A stretch of 64,000 bases of DNA, taken from Candidatus Zixiibacteriota bacterium. GTDB taxonomy: Bacteria > Zixibacteria > MSB-5A5 > UBA10806. Below the pieces are notes generated by a model, which had not been told where the DNA came from, did no database searches, and saw nothing but the letters and a program-made list of their open reading frames with translations. Positions 39,499-47,138 of this stretch are shown piece after piece. The DNA is taken from contig JAHEDG010000013.1 in NCBI GenBank assembly GCA_024641335.1, forward strand, positions 1 to 64,000, given 5' to 3'. The first letter of the stretch is position 1; each line of letters opens with the position of its first letter. A program made the translations under genes and the position numbers.

Positions 39499-40404
39499 AT
39501 GAAATTCGAGGAGTTGCGATCGCCCCAGTTGGCCGCGCTGGATAGAAGCAAAACGGTAATACTCTTGCCGGTATCGCCTCTTGAAGGGCATGGCCCGCAT
39601 CTGCCTTTGGGAGTGGATTTTTTTGACGCGAAATATTTTTCCGATCGGCTGGCCGGAGCCATTACGGAAAGAAGAACGGATTTCGACGTTGTAATCTGCC
39701 CCGGATTACCTGTGGGCACACAGCTGTACAAGCAAGCAGGTTCATTAAGAATAAAACCGTTAACTCTCTATAATCTGATAAAAGAGACCGGCTATTCTCT
39801 AACTTATTGGGGTTTTAAGTATATTTTCGTCCTTTCAGGTCATGGCTCTCCCCGCGATATCGTGACCATTGAATCGGCCTGTAAGAAAGTTTCCATTAAA
39901 CGAAAAATACAGATGCACAATATTTCCGGTGCGATAGCGGTTCGTTTTCTGAATGGGGAGTTTGTCGAGAGGATCTCCGCCGGCTTGCCCGATCCACTCT
40001 CCCCGACTGACCTGAATCTGATGAAAAAGGATATTCACGGCGGCTGGTGGGAAACCTCCATGATGCTCCAGGTCAAGCCTGAGCTTGTGGATGAGAGCTA
40101 TAAGTCATTGCCTTTCAATGAGAAATCCGGCGATAATCCGAATCCGGGCCTCGGTTATTATGGCTCTCCATCCAGGGCATCTTTGGAATTTGCCGGCGTT
40201 TCGACTGATATTATTACCAACGAAGCAGCCGAAATAGTGGAACGCTGTCTTCGCGGGGAGGATATTACTTCGGATACGGTTTCCCCACTGTGGAGAATAC
40301 GGACATTACGGCCTACTTTCAAACGGTCGCTGTATTTTGGAATACTGTTTTCTATTAAGGCCTGTGTTATAGTCTGGTTGATTTATAAGTACATAATCCG
40401 CTAA
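39499..40404 (+). CDS. Creatininase-family metal-dependent amidohydrolase with C-terminal membrane anchor
   Basis: The 301-residue protein has the family's metal motifs: VSPLEGHGPHLPLGVDFFDA (Glu, His, Asp), VLSGHGSPRD, and a later GGWWETSMML with the Glu. Related proteins are creatininase, FAPy deformylase and MftE. A single hydrophobic segment at the C-terminus (YFGILFSIKACVIVWLIYKY) is unusual in the family and suggests that the enzyme is tethered to the membrane. The substrate cannot be read. A GTG at 39484 is another possible start; no ribosome site settles the choice. Confidence 0.82.
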   Translation: MKFEELRSPQLAALDRSKTVILLPVSPLEGHGPHLPLGVDFFDAKYFSDRLAGAITERRTDFDVVICPGLPVGTQLYKQAGSLRIKPLTLYNLIKETGYSLTYWGFKYIFVLSGHGSPRDIVTIESACKKVSIKRKIQMHNISGAIAVRFLNGEFVERISAGLPDPLSPTDLNLMKKDIHGGWWETSMMLQVKPELVDESYKSLPFNEKSGDNPNPGLGYYGSPSRASLEFAGVSTDIITNEAAEIVERCLRGEDITSDTVSPLWRIRTLRPTFKRSLYFGILFSIKACVIVWLIYKYIIR

Positions 40405-40519
40405 TAAGTTAAACTGTTTCATTATTATAGCTTGCTGTTGAGCAAGTCTTCTCTGTTTTGGGTAGTATATGCTAATCCTCAAGGCGAAATCGGCCGATAT
40501 AGGCAAAAGGAGGACTATA

Positions 40520-41098
40520 ATGCCGGGTATTCCAGCTGGTAAGACATCGTCCGTTAAGGTCATGGATAAGACTTTTATCCTGCAGACGGAATTCAGGTTA
40601 AAGCCCAAGCCGGCGATCGTAACATCAGTGGCCCTTGACGGGCAGGTGATGCATAAGGTCGAGCGGCAATATATCCGTCCGTATGAGGCGGATCATGATT
40701 TCCGTGCGGCCGAGGACGCTATCAACGCTCAACATACCGCTATCGCCAGAAAGTTGAGCAGCGGGGGCGCCGATTTCATAGGTGTCACCAAAGAGCCGAC
40801 TATCAGCATTTCCCGAGAGGACAAGTTAGGAGTGATTTCAGGAGTCTCTTTCGTGGCCAATCTGGAGGAAAAGCTGGCCGCGGATAATCCATCCAGTGTT
40901 TATATTCAGTCGAAGCTGATTGTGGAAATATCCGATGCCATCAGAAGCGGCACTCGCAGCGGACGGTTTCTCAACGCGGCGGTGATCAGCAAAAACGGCA
41001 AATTCATTCTGGATAAAAGCGACGGGAAAGCTTATCTCTTAAGCCTGAAACCGGAAGCCGAAATCAGCAAAATCATAACCGAAATAAAGAATGCATGA
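40520..41098 (+). CDS. Unrecognised soluble protein, coupled to the next gene
   Basis: The start at 40520 is set by AAAGGAGG 7 nt upstream. The 192-residue product has no signal peptide or membrane segment. It has mixed alpha-beta character (PKPAIVTSVALDGQVMHKVE; later SSVYIQSKLIVEISDAI), ending in a small beta sheet and helix. I do not recognise a family. Its stop overlaps the start of the next gene (ATGA, 41095-41098), so the two products are probably made together and may interact. Confidence 0.65.
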   Translation: MPGIPAGKTSSVKVMDKTFILQTEFRLKPKPAIVTSVALDGQVMHKVERQYIRPYEADHDFRAAEDAINAQHTAIARKLSSGGADFIGVTKEPTISISREDKLGVISGVSFVANLEEKLAADNPSSVYIQSKLIVEISDAIRSGTRSGRFLNAAVISKNGKFILDKSDGKAYLLSLKPEAEISKIITEIKNA

Positions 41099-41832
41099 AT
41101 AAGATTCTTTCCAATATCAGAGCGGTTCATGGAGTCTGGGGCACCATCGCTATCGATAAGAAAAGAGCCCTGACATATCAGATGCTCCCGGCCAATTTCG
41201 AGGACGACTCGGTCAAGGAGATCGCCGTTCCCACGTTGAACCTGGCGCGCACATCAGATGATCCCATGGTCATCGATATGTTTTTCGATACCGGACGAGC
41301 CCGACTTTATAACCGGGAGGAGGCGGTCGTGCTGGTGCTTGGGCGGGAGGATCTCAATCTCGATATGCTCGGCGTGGTCTGCAAAGAGGCGATACCGGCA
41401 ATCTGCCGAAGGTTCGCCAAAGGCGAACTGGCCGATAACAACCCCCGTCAGTACGATCCATCGGGTGCCAGCTTCGAGTTCCTTCTCAAAGCGATCAATA
41501 TCTTAGCCTACAACGCCCAGCAGAAAATAGGCGCGTATCTTGTCACCAAGCATTTGCGCAACGCCAAGGACGCTTTGGTTTCGGATCACCAGTTCTTCTC
41601 CACGATCAGTGTCGACAACAACGGTGTGGCCAGCCTGATCAAGGGCTATCCTCCGCACAAAGGGGACGATCTGCTGAATGCGTTCGCCCACTGGGCCAAC
41701 CTGTTCGTATCCAACTGCGCCTCATCAACCGACAAGCTCAAGCCGGGCGATATCCTGGAGCTGACCCTGGAGATCAAAAGCAAATTGGAGCTGACCGGTT
41801 TTTACCAGTTGTACGCCGACCAGGGGATATAA
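41095..41832 (+). CDS. Unrecognised soluble protein, possibly Roadblock/LC7-like at its N-terminus
   Basis: The 245-residue product begins ILSNIRAVHGVWGTIAIDKK, reminiscent of the first helix and strand of a Roadblock/LC7 domain, but this is weak. The remainder (FARWANLF-type helices, FVSNCASSTDKLKPGDILEL) matches nothing I know. It lacks a signal peptide. It is coupled to the upstream gene by a 4-nt overlap. Roadblock proteins regulate small GTPases, but no GTPase partner is adjacent. Confidence 0.6.
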   Translation: MNKILSNIRAVHGVWGTIAIDKKRALTYQMLPANFEDDSVKEIAVPTLNLARTSDDPMVIDMFFDTGRARLYNREEAVVLVLGREDLNLDMLGVVCKEAIPAICRRFAKGELADNNPRQYDPSGASFEFLLKAINILAYNAQQKIGAYLVTKHLRNAKDALVSDHQFFSTISVDNNGVASLIKGYPPHKGDDLLNAFAHWANLFVSNCASSTDKLKPGDILELTLEIKSKLELTGFYQLYADQGI

Positions 41833-41940
41833 AGGCCTAATTATTGGCCTGCAAATAATCGCCTTCTGAATATCTATATGCGACGGGTATCGGCTCGGAA
41901 CTTACCAAGTTGCGGGCAGACCTCCGTACGTGCACTGTAA

Positions 41941-41984
41941 ACGGTCAAGTACGACCTTATGTCTCGTAGGAGATTCTTGACCGT
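41941..41984. repeat. Inverted repeat sharing the transposase-linked core
   Basis: The arms ACGGTCAAG and CTTGACCGT enclose 26 nt containing a second pair (ACGA/TCGT). The GGTCAAG/CTTGACC core is the same as in the palindromes next to the transposase at 53.6 and 54.2 kb. Confidence 0.55.
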
Positions 41985-41994
41985 GCCTTGAGCC

Positions 41995-42022
41995 GTAGGG
42001 TCTTGATTACTCAAACCTCTAA
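41995..42022. repeat. Dispersed 28-bp palindromic repeat, copy 1 (degenerate)
   Basis: It reads GTAGGGTCTTGATT then ACTCAAACCTCTAA and matches, with a few changes, the palindromes at 53261, 56572 and 57504. It lies just before the start of the HAD gene. Confidence 0.55.
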
Positions 42023-42033
42023 AGGATCGTTAG

Positions 42034-42855
42034 TTGCGTATTGTTTTACTTTTAGATATATTCTTCCGCGTGAAAAAACTCACCCACCTCCTCCTCGATA
42101 TCGAGGGCACCATCGTCCTCGATAAAAAATACACTCCTGTACCCGGCGTGCTGGAGTGGTTCAACGCGCTGGCCGAAAAGGGGATCGAAGCGCGGCTGGT
42201 CACCAACAATACCACCGAATCGCCCGACGATCTCTACGATATCATGTGTCAACGCGGTTTCGAGATTGAGCGGCGCGATCTGTTTACCTGCATGAGCGAG
42301 GCAGCCGAGCGGATGATACGCCAAAAGGCTAAAAGCTGTTTCGTGATCGGCGTGGACAATGTGAAGAAGTATCTGCGAAGCCGTGGGATCGAGCCGGTGG
42401 AATCCTGGAAGGCGGACGCTGTTTTGGTTGGTCTCGATCCGACATTATCGTATGGCAAGATGAACACGGCGGCGAAAGCGATATTAGAAAACGGGGCTAA
42501 GCTCTATACTCTGCATCGCAACCGGCGTTATGTGGACGAGAACCGCGAGACGGTGATGTCATCGGGGCCGATAGCGGCGGCGTTGGAGAACGCCTGTATG
42601 GTCAAAGCCAACGTCTGCGGCAAGCCCGATCGGAAATTCTTCTTAAGCAGTATTAAGGGCTGGGATATCCCGCGCGAGAAGATCCTCATGGTTTCCGACG
42701 ATCCGTTCGCCGACTTGGCAGGGGCGAAAAAGTTAGGGATGAAAACCTGCTGGGTCCTGACAGGTTCGCAGAAGGATCTGGCGGTCATCAACAAAATCCC
42801 GAAAAATCATCGTCCCGACTTTACACTTGATAGTGTCACGGAAATACCGATTTGA
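42034..42855 (+). CDS. HAD-IIA (NagD/LHPP-like) phosphatase
   Basis: The 273-residue protein has motif I LLLDIEGTIVLD near residue 22, motif II VTNNT, a cap domain, and motif III/IV KPDRKFF followed by MVSDDPFADLAGAKKLGM. Motif I is DxE rather than the usual DxD of NagD proteins. The product should be a phosphatase of small phosphorylated metabolites. I keep the TTG at 42034 because AAAGGA lies 7 nt upstream; a GTG at 42070 would start closer to motif I. The methyltransferase gene overlaps its stop by 4 nt. Confidence 0.85.
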   Translation: MRIVLLLDIFFRVKKLTHLLLDIEGTIVLDKKYTPVPGVLEWFNALAEKGIEARLVTNNTTESPDDLYDIMCQRGFEIERRDLFTCMSEAAERMIRQKAKSCFVIGVDNVKKYLRSRGIEPVESWKADAVLVGLDPTLSYGKMNTAAKAILENGAKLYTLHRNRRYVDENRETVMSSGPIAAALENACMVKANVCGKPDRKFFLSSIKGWDIPREKILMVSDDPFADLAGAKKLGMKTCWVLTGSQKDLAVINKIPKNHRPDFTLDSVTEIPI

Positions 42856-43469
42856 GCCTGCTATCGTCATCCAGAGATACCACCCGTTGGACTTTCGAAA
42901 AAGGAGCGTCGCTATACGAGCGTTCCTGGATAGTCAATCATTTCCTCGGGCAGTGGGACGAACGGATTATGGCGCTCAAACCGGAGCCGCCGATGCTCGA
43001 TCTGGGCTGCGCGACCGGGCGTATGCTCGGCAAGATGATCGATAGCGGTTATCCCGAAATACACGGATTCGATCTTTCGCTGAATTGCCTGAAAATATTA
43101 AAAAGCAAAATTCCCGAGACACCATTATTACTTGGCAGGGGTTTTATCGAGGATCTTCCTTATAAAGAGGGCTATTTTTCCAGCGTCCTGCTTTCCGGCG
43201 TATTGCATCATCTCGAAGACCCGCAGGCGGCGTTTGCCGAAATCGCCCGAGTATTGAAACCGTCGGGCAAGCTCTATATCGCCGAACCGCTGTTTCCTAT
43301 CGGGGCCAGGCAGATAGTAAATCTGGCGCTCGATATTTACCCGTTGACCGGCGACAGGCGGTTTTACACTCCTGACGGCGTGATTAAGCTCGCGTCCGGC
43401 CAAAATCTGCGCAAAAAAGAATCCCTTATTAAAACCATATCCTATATATTGATTTTAGAACGATGCTGA
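42852..43469 (+). CDS. Class I SAM-dependent methyltransferase
   Basis: The 205-residue product starts with TTG overlapping the upstream stop. Motif I is MLDLGCATGRMLGKM, the acidic residue ending strand 2 is in EIHGFDLS, and LSGVLHHLEDP with RVLKPSGKLYI are the usual later motifs of the UbiE/MT-11 group. The substrate is unknown. It overlaps the start of ychF by 7 nt, so HAD, methyltransferase and ychF probably form one transcript. Confidence 0.9.
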   Translation: MSLLSSSRDTTRWTFEKGASLYERSWIVNHFLGQWDERIMALKPEPPMLDLGCATGRMLGKMIDSGYPEIHGFDLSLNCLKILKSKIPETPLLLGRGFIEDLPYKEGYFSSVLLSGVLHHLEDPQAAFAEIARVLKPSGKLYIAEPLFPIGARQIVNLALDIYPLTGDRRFYTPDGVIKLASGQNLRKKESLIKTISYILILERC

Positions 43470-44554
43470 AATTCGGGATAATAGGTCTGTCGCAGTCCGG
43501 CAAGACCACTGTTTTCAACGCCCTTTCGGGGGCACACGCGGCTGTCGGCGATTATTCGACGTCGAAAGCGGCCAATATCGCCGTGGTCAAAGTCCCGGAT
43601 AAACGTCTCGACAGGCTGGTCGAGATATTCAAGCCGAAAAAGATCACCCACGCCGAGATCGAGTATATCGATATCGCCGGCATGAGCGCCGGCGCTTCGT
43701 CCGATAAGAAAAAGGAAGCGGCCTACGTCAAATCTATCCGCGAAACTGACGCTCTCATACAGATAGTGCGCTGTTTCGAGAATCAGAACGTGCCTCATCC
43801 CGAGGGCTCGGTCGATCCTGGGCGGGATATCACGGAGACCGATTCGGAATTGATCCTGGCCGACCTTATGGTTATCGAGAACCGTCTGGCCAAACTCGAG
43901 CACAATATCAAGGTTGTCAAGCGGGATAGAGAGGAAGCCGAATTCCGGCTGCTCAGCAGGTTACGTGAGACTCTGGAAGCCGAGAAACCGTTGCGAACAC
44001 TGGATCTGACTGCCGACGATCTCAAGATGATCGGCTCATTCGGATTCTTGACTATAAAACCGATGCTTTATGTCTTGAATCTCGGTGAGGATCAATTGCC
44101 TGACCGGGCCAAATGGGAGGCTGATTTTATTGATCTCACGAATACGGCCAAAAGCGGCCTGACCAGCATCTCCGGCTCGCTGCAGATGGATATCGCCAAC
44201 CTGGATCAATCTGAGCGGGCGGATTTCATGAAGGAGCTGGGGATCGAGAGCTCCGCCTCTGATATCATCATTCAGAAATCGTTCGAGATAATCGGGATGA
44301 TAGCCTTTCTGACCGGCGGGGAGCCGGAGGTTCATTCCTGGCCGATCCGCAAGGGGACGACCGCCCAGGAAGCGGCGGGGACGATCCACAGCGATATACA
44401 ACGGGGATTCATCAAGGCCGAGACAGTGTCTTTCGACGATCTGGATCGCCTGGGAAGCTGGCCCAAGGCCCGGGAGACCGGCAAGCTCCATCTCAACGGC
44501 AAAGCGTATGTCGTACAGGACGGCGACGTGATCTTGTTTATGTTCAATGTGTAG
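43463..44554 (+). CDS. ychF: YchF/OLA1-type GTPase/ATPase with TGS domain
   Basis: The 363-residue protein has the G1 loop GLSQSGKTTVFNAL and the G3 region IEYIDIAGM. The nucleotide-specificity segment is LNLGED in place of NKxD, as in YchF, which prefers ATP. A coiled-coil insert follows (VIENRLAKLEHNIKVVKRDR), and the C-terminal TGS domain ends DGDVILFMFNV. YchF associates with ribosomes and oxidative-stress control. The Walker-A form (SQSGKT) differs from the common NVGKST, which is a mild oddity. Confidence 0.92.
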   Translation: MLKFGIIGLSQSGKTTVFNALSGAHAAVGDYSTSKAANIAVVKVPDKRLDRLVEIFKPKKITHAEIEYIDIAGMSAGASSDKKKEAAYVKSIRETDALIQIVRCFENQNVPHPEGSVDPGRDITETDSELILADLMVIENRLAKLEHNIKVVKRDREEAEFRLLSRLRETLEAEKPLRTLDLTADDLKMIGSFGFLTIKPMLYVLNLGEDQLPDRAKWEADFIDLTNTAKSGLTSISGSLQMDIANLDQSERADFMKELGIESSASDIIIQKSFEIIGMIAFLTGGEPEVHSWPIRKGTTAQEAAGTIHSDIQRGFIKAETVSFDDLDRLGSWPKARETGKLHLNGKAYVVQDGDVILFMFNV

Positions 44555-44674
44555 ATGATTGCTACACAATTAGTTGTATTGCCATAAGTATAGAATTCCC
44601 GGAATTAGGCGAATTTTCCGCTTGATTTTAGCGAATAATAATGACAAAAAACTACGAGAAATGTCAAAAAGTGC

Positions 44675-44703
44675 TTGACAAGACTGAACATTTGTGCAAT
44701 TTT
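44675..44703 (+). promoter_or_regulatory. Possible promoter of the HD-YwgA cassette
   Basis: A perfect -35 TTGACA lies at 44675-44680. Seventeen bases later there is only an A/T-rich -10 candidate (AATTTT). The site is 17 bp ahead of the HD gene, so transcription would start at or near the start codon. It is a weak prediction. Confidence 0.3.
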
Positions 44704-44719
44704 GACGATGTAAGAAAAG

Positions 44720-46129
44720 ATGGCAAAAGAAACTAAAGTGTTCATGGACCCGGTTCACGGGCTTATAACTTTCGATAAGGAACGCGAAAGGGTACTATTG
44801 GAATTAATAGACACGCCCGAATTTCAAAGGCTTAGGCGGATTAGGCAATTGGGAGTTTCTTATGTGACTTTCCCAAGTGCAGTACATACTCGTTTTTCTC
44901 ATTCATTAGGGGTTTGCCATCTCGCAGGAATATATATGGATAAGCTTTTTGAAACTTATGGGGATAAATTTTTCAAAAAGAGCGATTTCGAAAGGGCGCG
45001 CTTGTTAGTTCGTACAGCGGCATTATTACATGATATCGGTCATGGTCCTTTCTCTCATGTATTTGAAAAGGCATTGGGGAATGGTGTTAAGCATGAAGAA
45101 TGGAGTTCAAAAATCGTTAGCACTGATACAACATATGTGAATCAGATCTTGGCAAAATATGAATCTGAAAACGGGATTTCGGCGACTGATATCACATTAA
45201 TGATTGAAAAGACATATAAGGATGGAAAGCTAGTCAAAATCCTCTCTGGTCAATCTGATATAGATAGAATGGACTATATTCAGCGTGACAGCCTTTTCAC
45301 CGGAGTGAAATATGGGCATATTGATCAAGACTGGTTAATTCATTCTCTTAGGCTTACTGAATACAAATCATCTGGCGAACAAATAATTGCAATCGACGCT
45401 TCAAAAGGTACAAATTCTATTGAGAGTTTTGTCTTGGCAAGATTAAATTTATTTCAAACGGTCTATTATCATCATAAAACACGTTCGGCCGAAGTTCAAT
45501 TATCAAAAATATTATGTAGGATGGCTGAATTGATAAAGACCGAATACTTCGATCCCAATCATGAAGCGCTTTGTAAATTTGTATCAACAGGGTCGAAGAA
45601 TGCAGCGATTGCTGATTATCTTGCTCTTGATGATTTTTCGATTTTATCAGTTATTAATATGATTCAAAATAATGTGGATGATAAAATACTAGAAAACCTA
45701 TGCAAACGCTTTGTGAATCATAAAATTTTTAAGAGCGTCGATATTCCTGATGACAGAATTATCGATAATATCGCAGATTTTGAAAATAAATTCGATGAAA
45801 AAGGCTTAATAAGCAATACTAATGAATTCGATAGGAAAGACGATCTTAAATATTATCGCGGTATCGACGAAGCGGGAATTACTTATTATAAGAGTAATCT
45901 TTCGAAAGAAGGCTTTGGTGACGAAATTTTGGTAATTATGAAATCAGGTGAATTGCGCAAGCTTTCTCTACATTCGGGTATAATTGAGGCAATCGCAGAG
46001 CCTCCTGAGGATATTCAACTTCATGACGAAAAAACGAAAGGCAACATTAAAAGGCAACGAGTAAGAATTTGCTTTGACGAAAATATATTTGATAGGTGTA
46101 AGCTTGAAAGCATTGTACAGGGAGGTTAG
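44720..46129 (+). CDS. HD-domain phosphohydrolase (YwfO/SAMHD1-like)
   Basis: The 469-residue protein starts MAKETKVFMDPVHGLITF. HD-domain metal ligands are His56 (VHTRFSHS), His104-Asp105 (LLHDIGHGPFSHV) and Asp182 in SDIDRMDYIQRDS, as in SAMHD1 and B. subtilis YwfO. These enzymes hydrolyse nucleotides, often dNTPs. The gene is about 37 percent GC in the sampled stretch against about 50 percent around it, which suggests recent acquisition. The YwgA-like gene starts 1 nt after its stop, inside the same transcript. Function in stress or phage response is possible but not shown. Confidence 0.88.
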   Translation: MAKETKVFMDPVHGLITFDKERERVLLELIDTPEFQRLRRIRQLGVSYVTFPSAVHTRFSHSLGVCHLAGIYMDKLFETYGDKFFKKSDFERARLLVRTAALLHDIGHGPFSHVFEKALGNGVKHEEWSSKIVSTDTTYVNQILAKYESENGISATDITLMIEKTYKDGKLVKILSGQSDIDRMDYIQRDSLFTGVKYGHIDQDWLIHSLRLTEYKSSGEQIIAIDASKGTNSIESFVLARLNLFQTVYYHHKTRSAEVQLSKILCRMAELIKTEYFDPNHEALCKFVSTGSKNAAIADYLALDDFSILSVINMIQNNVDDKILENLCKRFVNHKIFKSVDIPDDRIIDNIADFENKFDEKGLISNTNEFDRKDDLKYYRGIDEAGITYYKSNLSKEGFGDEILVIMKSGELRKLSLHSGIIEAIAEPPEDIQLHDEKTKGNIKRQRVRICFDENIFDRCKLESIVQGG

Positions 46130-46130
46130 C

Positions 46131-46646
46131 ATGATAGAGGATTATTTGAGAATTTTGAAGATTATTGATACTGTTGGAGAACTGAAATCAAGAAAGAAAA
46201 TACAGAAGATTGTTTATCTATTGCAACAAAAAGGATTACCTTTTAATGAAAATTTCAGCCTTCACCATTATGGTCCATACAGCCCTGAGTTGCAAATTGA
46301 AATTGATCGCCTTACGGATGGGGGATTAATTAAACAAGAGTCTATAGATGATTCATATGTCTTTCAGATTGAGGAAAAAGGTACATCCTTCCTTCGAGAT
46401 AAAGAGCTGCTTATTCAGCAGTTAACCATAAATAAAGTTCCTGACTTAATCGAAGATCTCAATAGTATTGAACCAAGCTATATTTTGGAGATGATGGCTA
46501 CCATCGTTTACTTTGAAAAAAGCTATGGAAAAAACAAAGATAGATTAAAAGAAGTATTAGGTGAAGTAAAACCGAAATTGATCAGCCATTTCGATAAAGC
46601 CTGGGAAAATCTCGATAAGCTTAATCTTCATAGTGGTAAACGATAA
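46131..46646 (+). CDS. YwgA-like small protein coupled to the HD phosphohydrolase
   Basis: The ATG at 46131 follows GGGAGG by 5 nt, 1 nt past the HD stop. The 171-residue product begins MIEDYLRILKIIDTVGELKS and continues KKIQKIVYLLQQKGLPFNE and HHYGPYSPEL, the hallmark of YwgA proteins and distantly of the Panacea (DUF4065) antitoxin-like fold. In B. subtilis ywgA lies beside the HD gene ywfO, so the pairing is conserved across phyla. Like its partner it is AT-rich. It could be a regulator or adaptor for the HD enzyme. Confidence 0.82.
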   Translation: MIEDYLRILKIIDTVGELKSRKKIQKIVYLLQQKGLPFNENFSLHHYGPYSPELQIEIDRLTDGGLIKQESIDDSYVFQIEEKGTSFLRDKELLIQQLTINKVPDLIEDLNSIEPSYILEMMATIVYFEKSYGKNKDRLKEVLGEVKPKLISHFDKAWENLDKLNLHSGKR

Positions 46647-46771
46647 CGATTAAGGCTGCTTTCCGCGGTAATTCACAGGTCAATTGTCGGCATATATTCC
46701 CCCGCCATCCCTCCCCGATTTCCTTTGCCATCCTCGACCATATATACAATATTAGAGCTGACGAGGTCAGT

Positions 46772-47077
46772 ATGATAAATGAAGGCAAATACCGTTTCCG
46801 CGCGTTCACCCTGGAAATCAAATCCCGGCCCATCCCCAAAAGTTTTCTAGTGATTTTCTCTGGCGGCATGGATGTCGACGGGAGCGGCTGGGAATCGTCG
46901 GCCGGAGACCGCAAGAGACTCGAGGATGATTTCAAGTTTATCTGGAACCCTTTTGACGCTCCGTCGAATAAGAAAGGGGAGTATATGGTCAAATTCTCCT
47001 CGGATGAGAAGCTAAAGAAATTCGGCGATTGGCTCGATAAACAGATTAAGGACTACGGAGGATTGAAGGAGGATTGA
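46772..47077 (+). CDS. Small hypothetical protein (101 aa)
   Basis: GAGG lies 5 nt before the ATG. The 101-residue product is soluble, acidic-basic balanced (MINEGKYRFRAFTLEIKSRP) and ends DWLDKQIKDYGGLKED. No motif is recognised. Codon use returns to the pattern of the flanking housekeeping genes, so it is not part of the AT-rich cassette. It could be real or a chance frame; the ribosome site favours the former. Confidence 0.5.
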   Translation: MINEGKYRFRAFTLEIKSRPIPKSFLVIFSGGMDVDGSGWESSAGDRKRLEDDFKFIWNPFDAPSNKKGEYMVKFSSDEKLKKFGDWLDKQIKDYGGLKED

Positions 47078-47138
47078 AAAGCGTTCGATCCTGTTTCGAC
47101 TCTTTTTTGAATAATTTGAATAATATCAGGGAGGGATT

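Noticed and set aside
41845-41866. Possible terminator AGGCC...GGCCT after the coupled pair
   Set aside because: The stem is only 5 bp and no T run follows.
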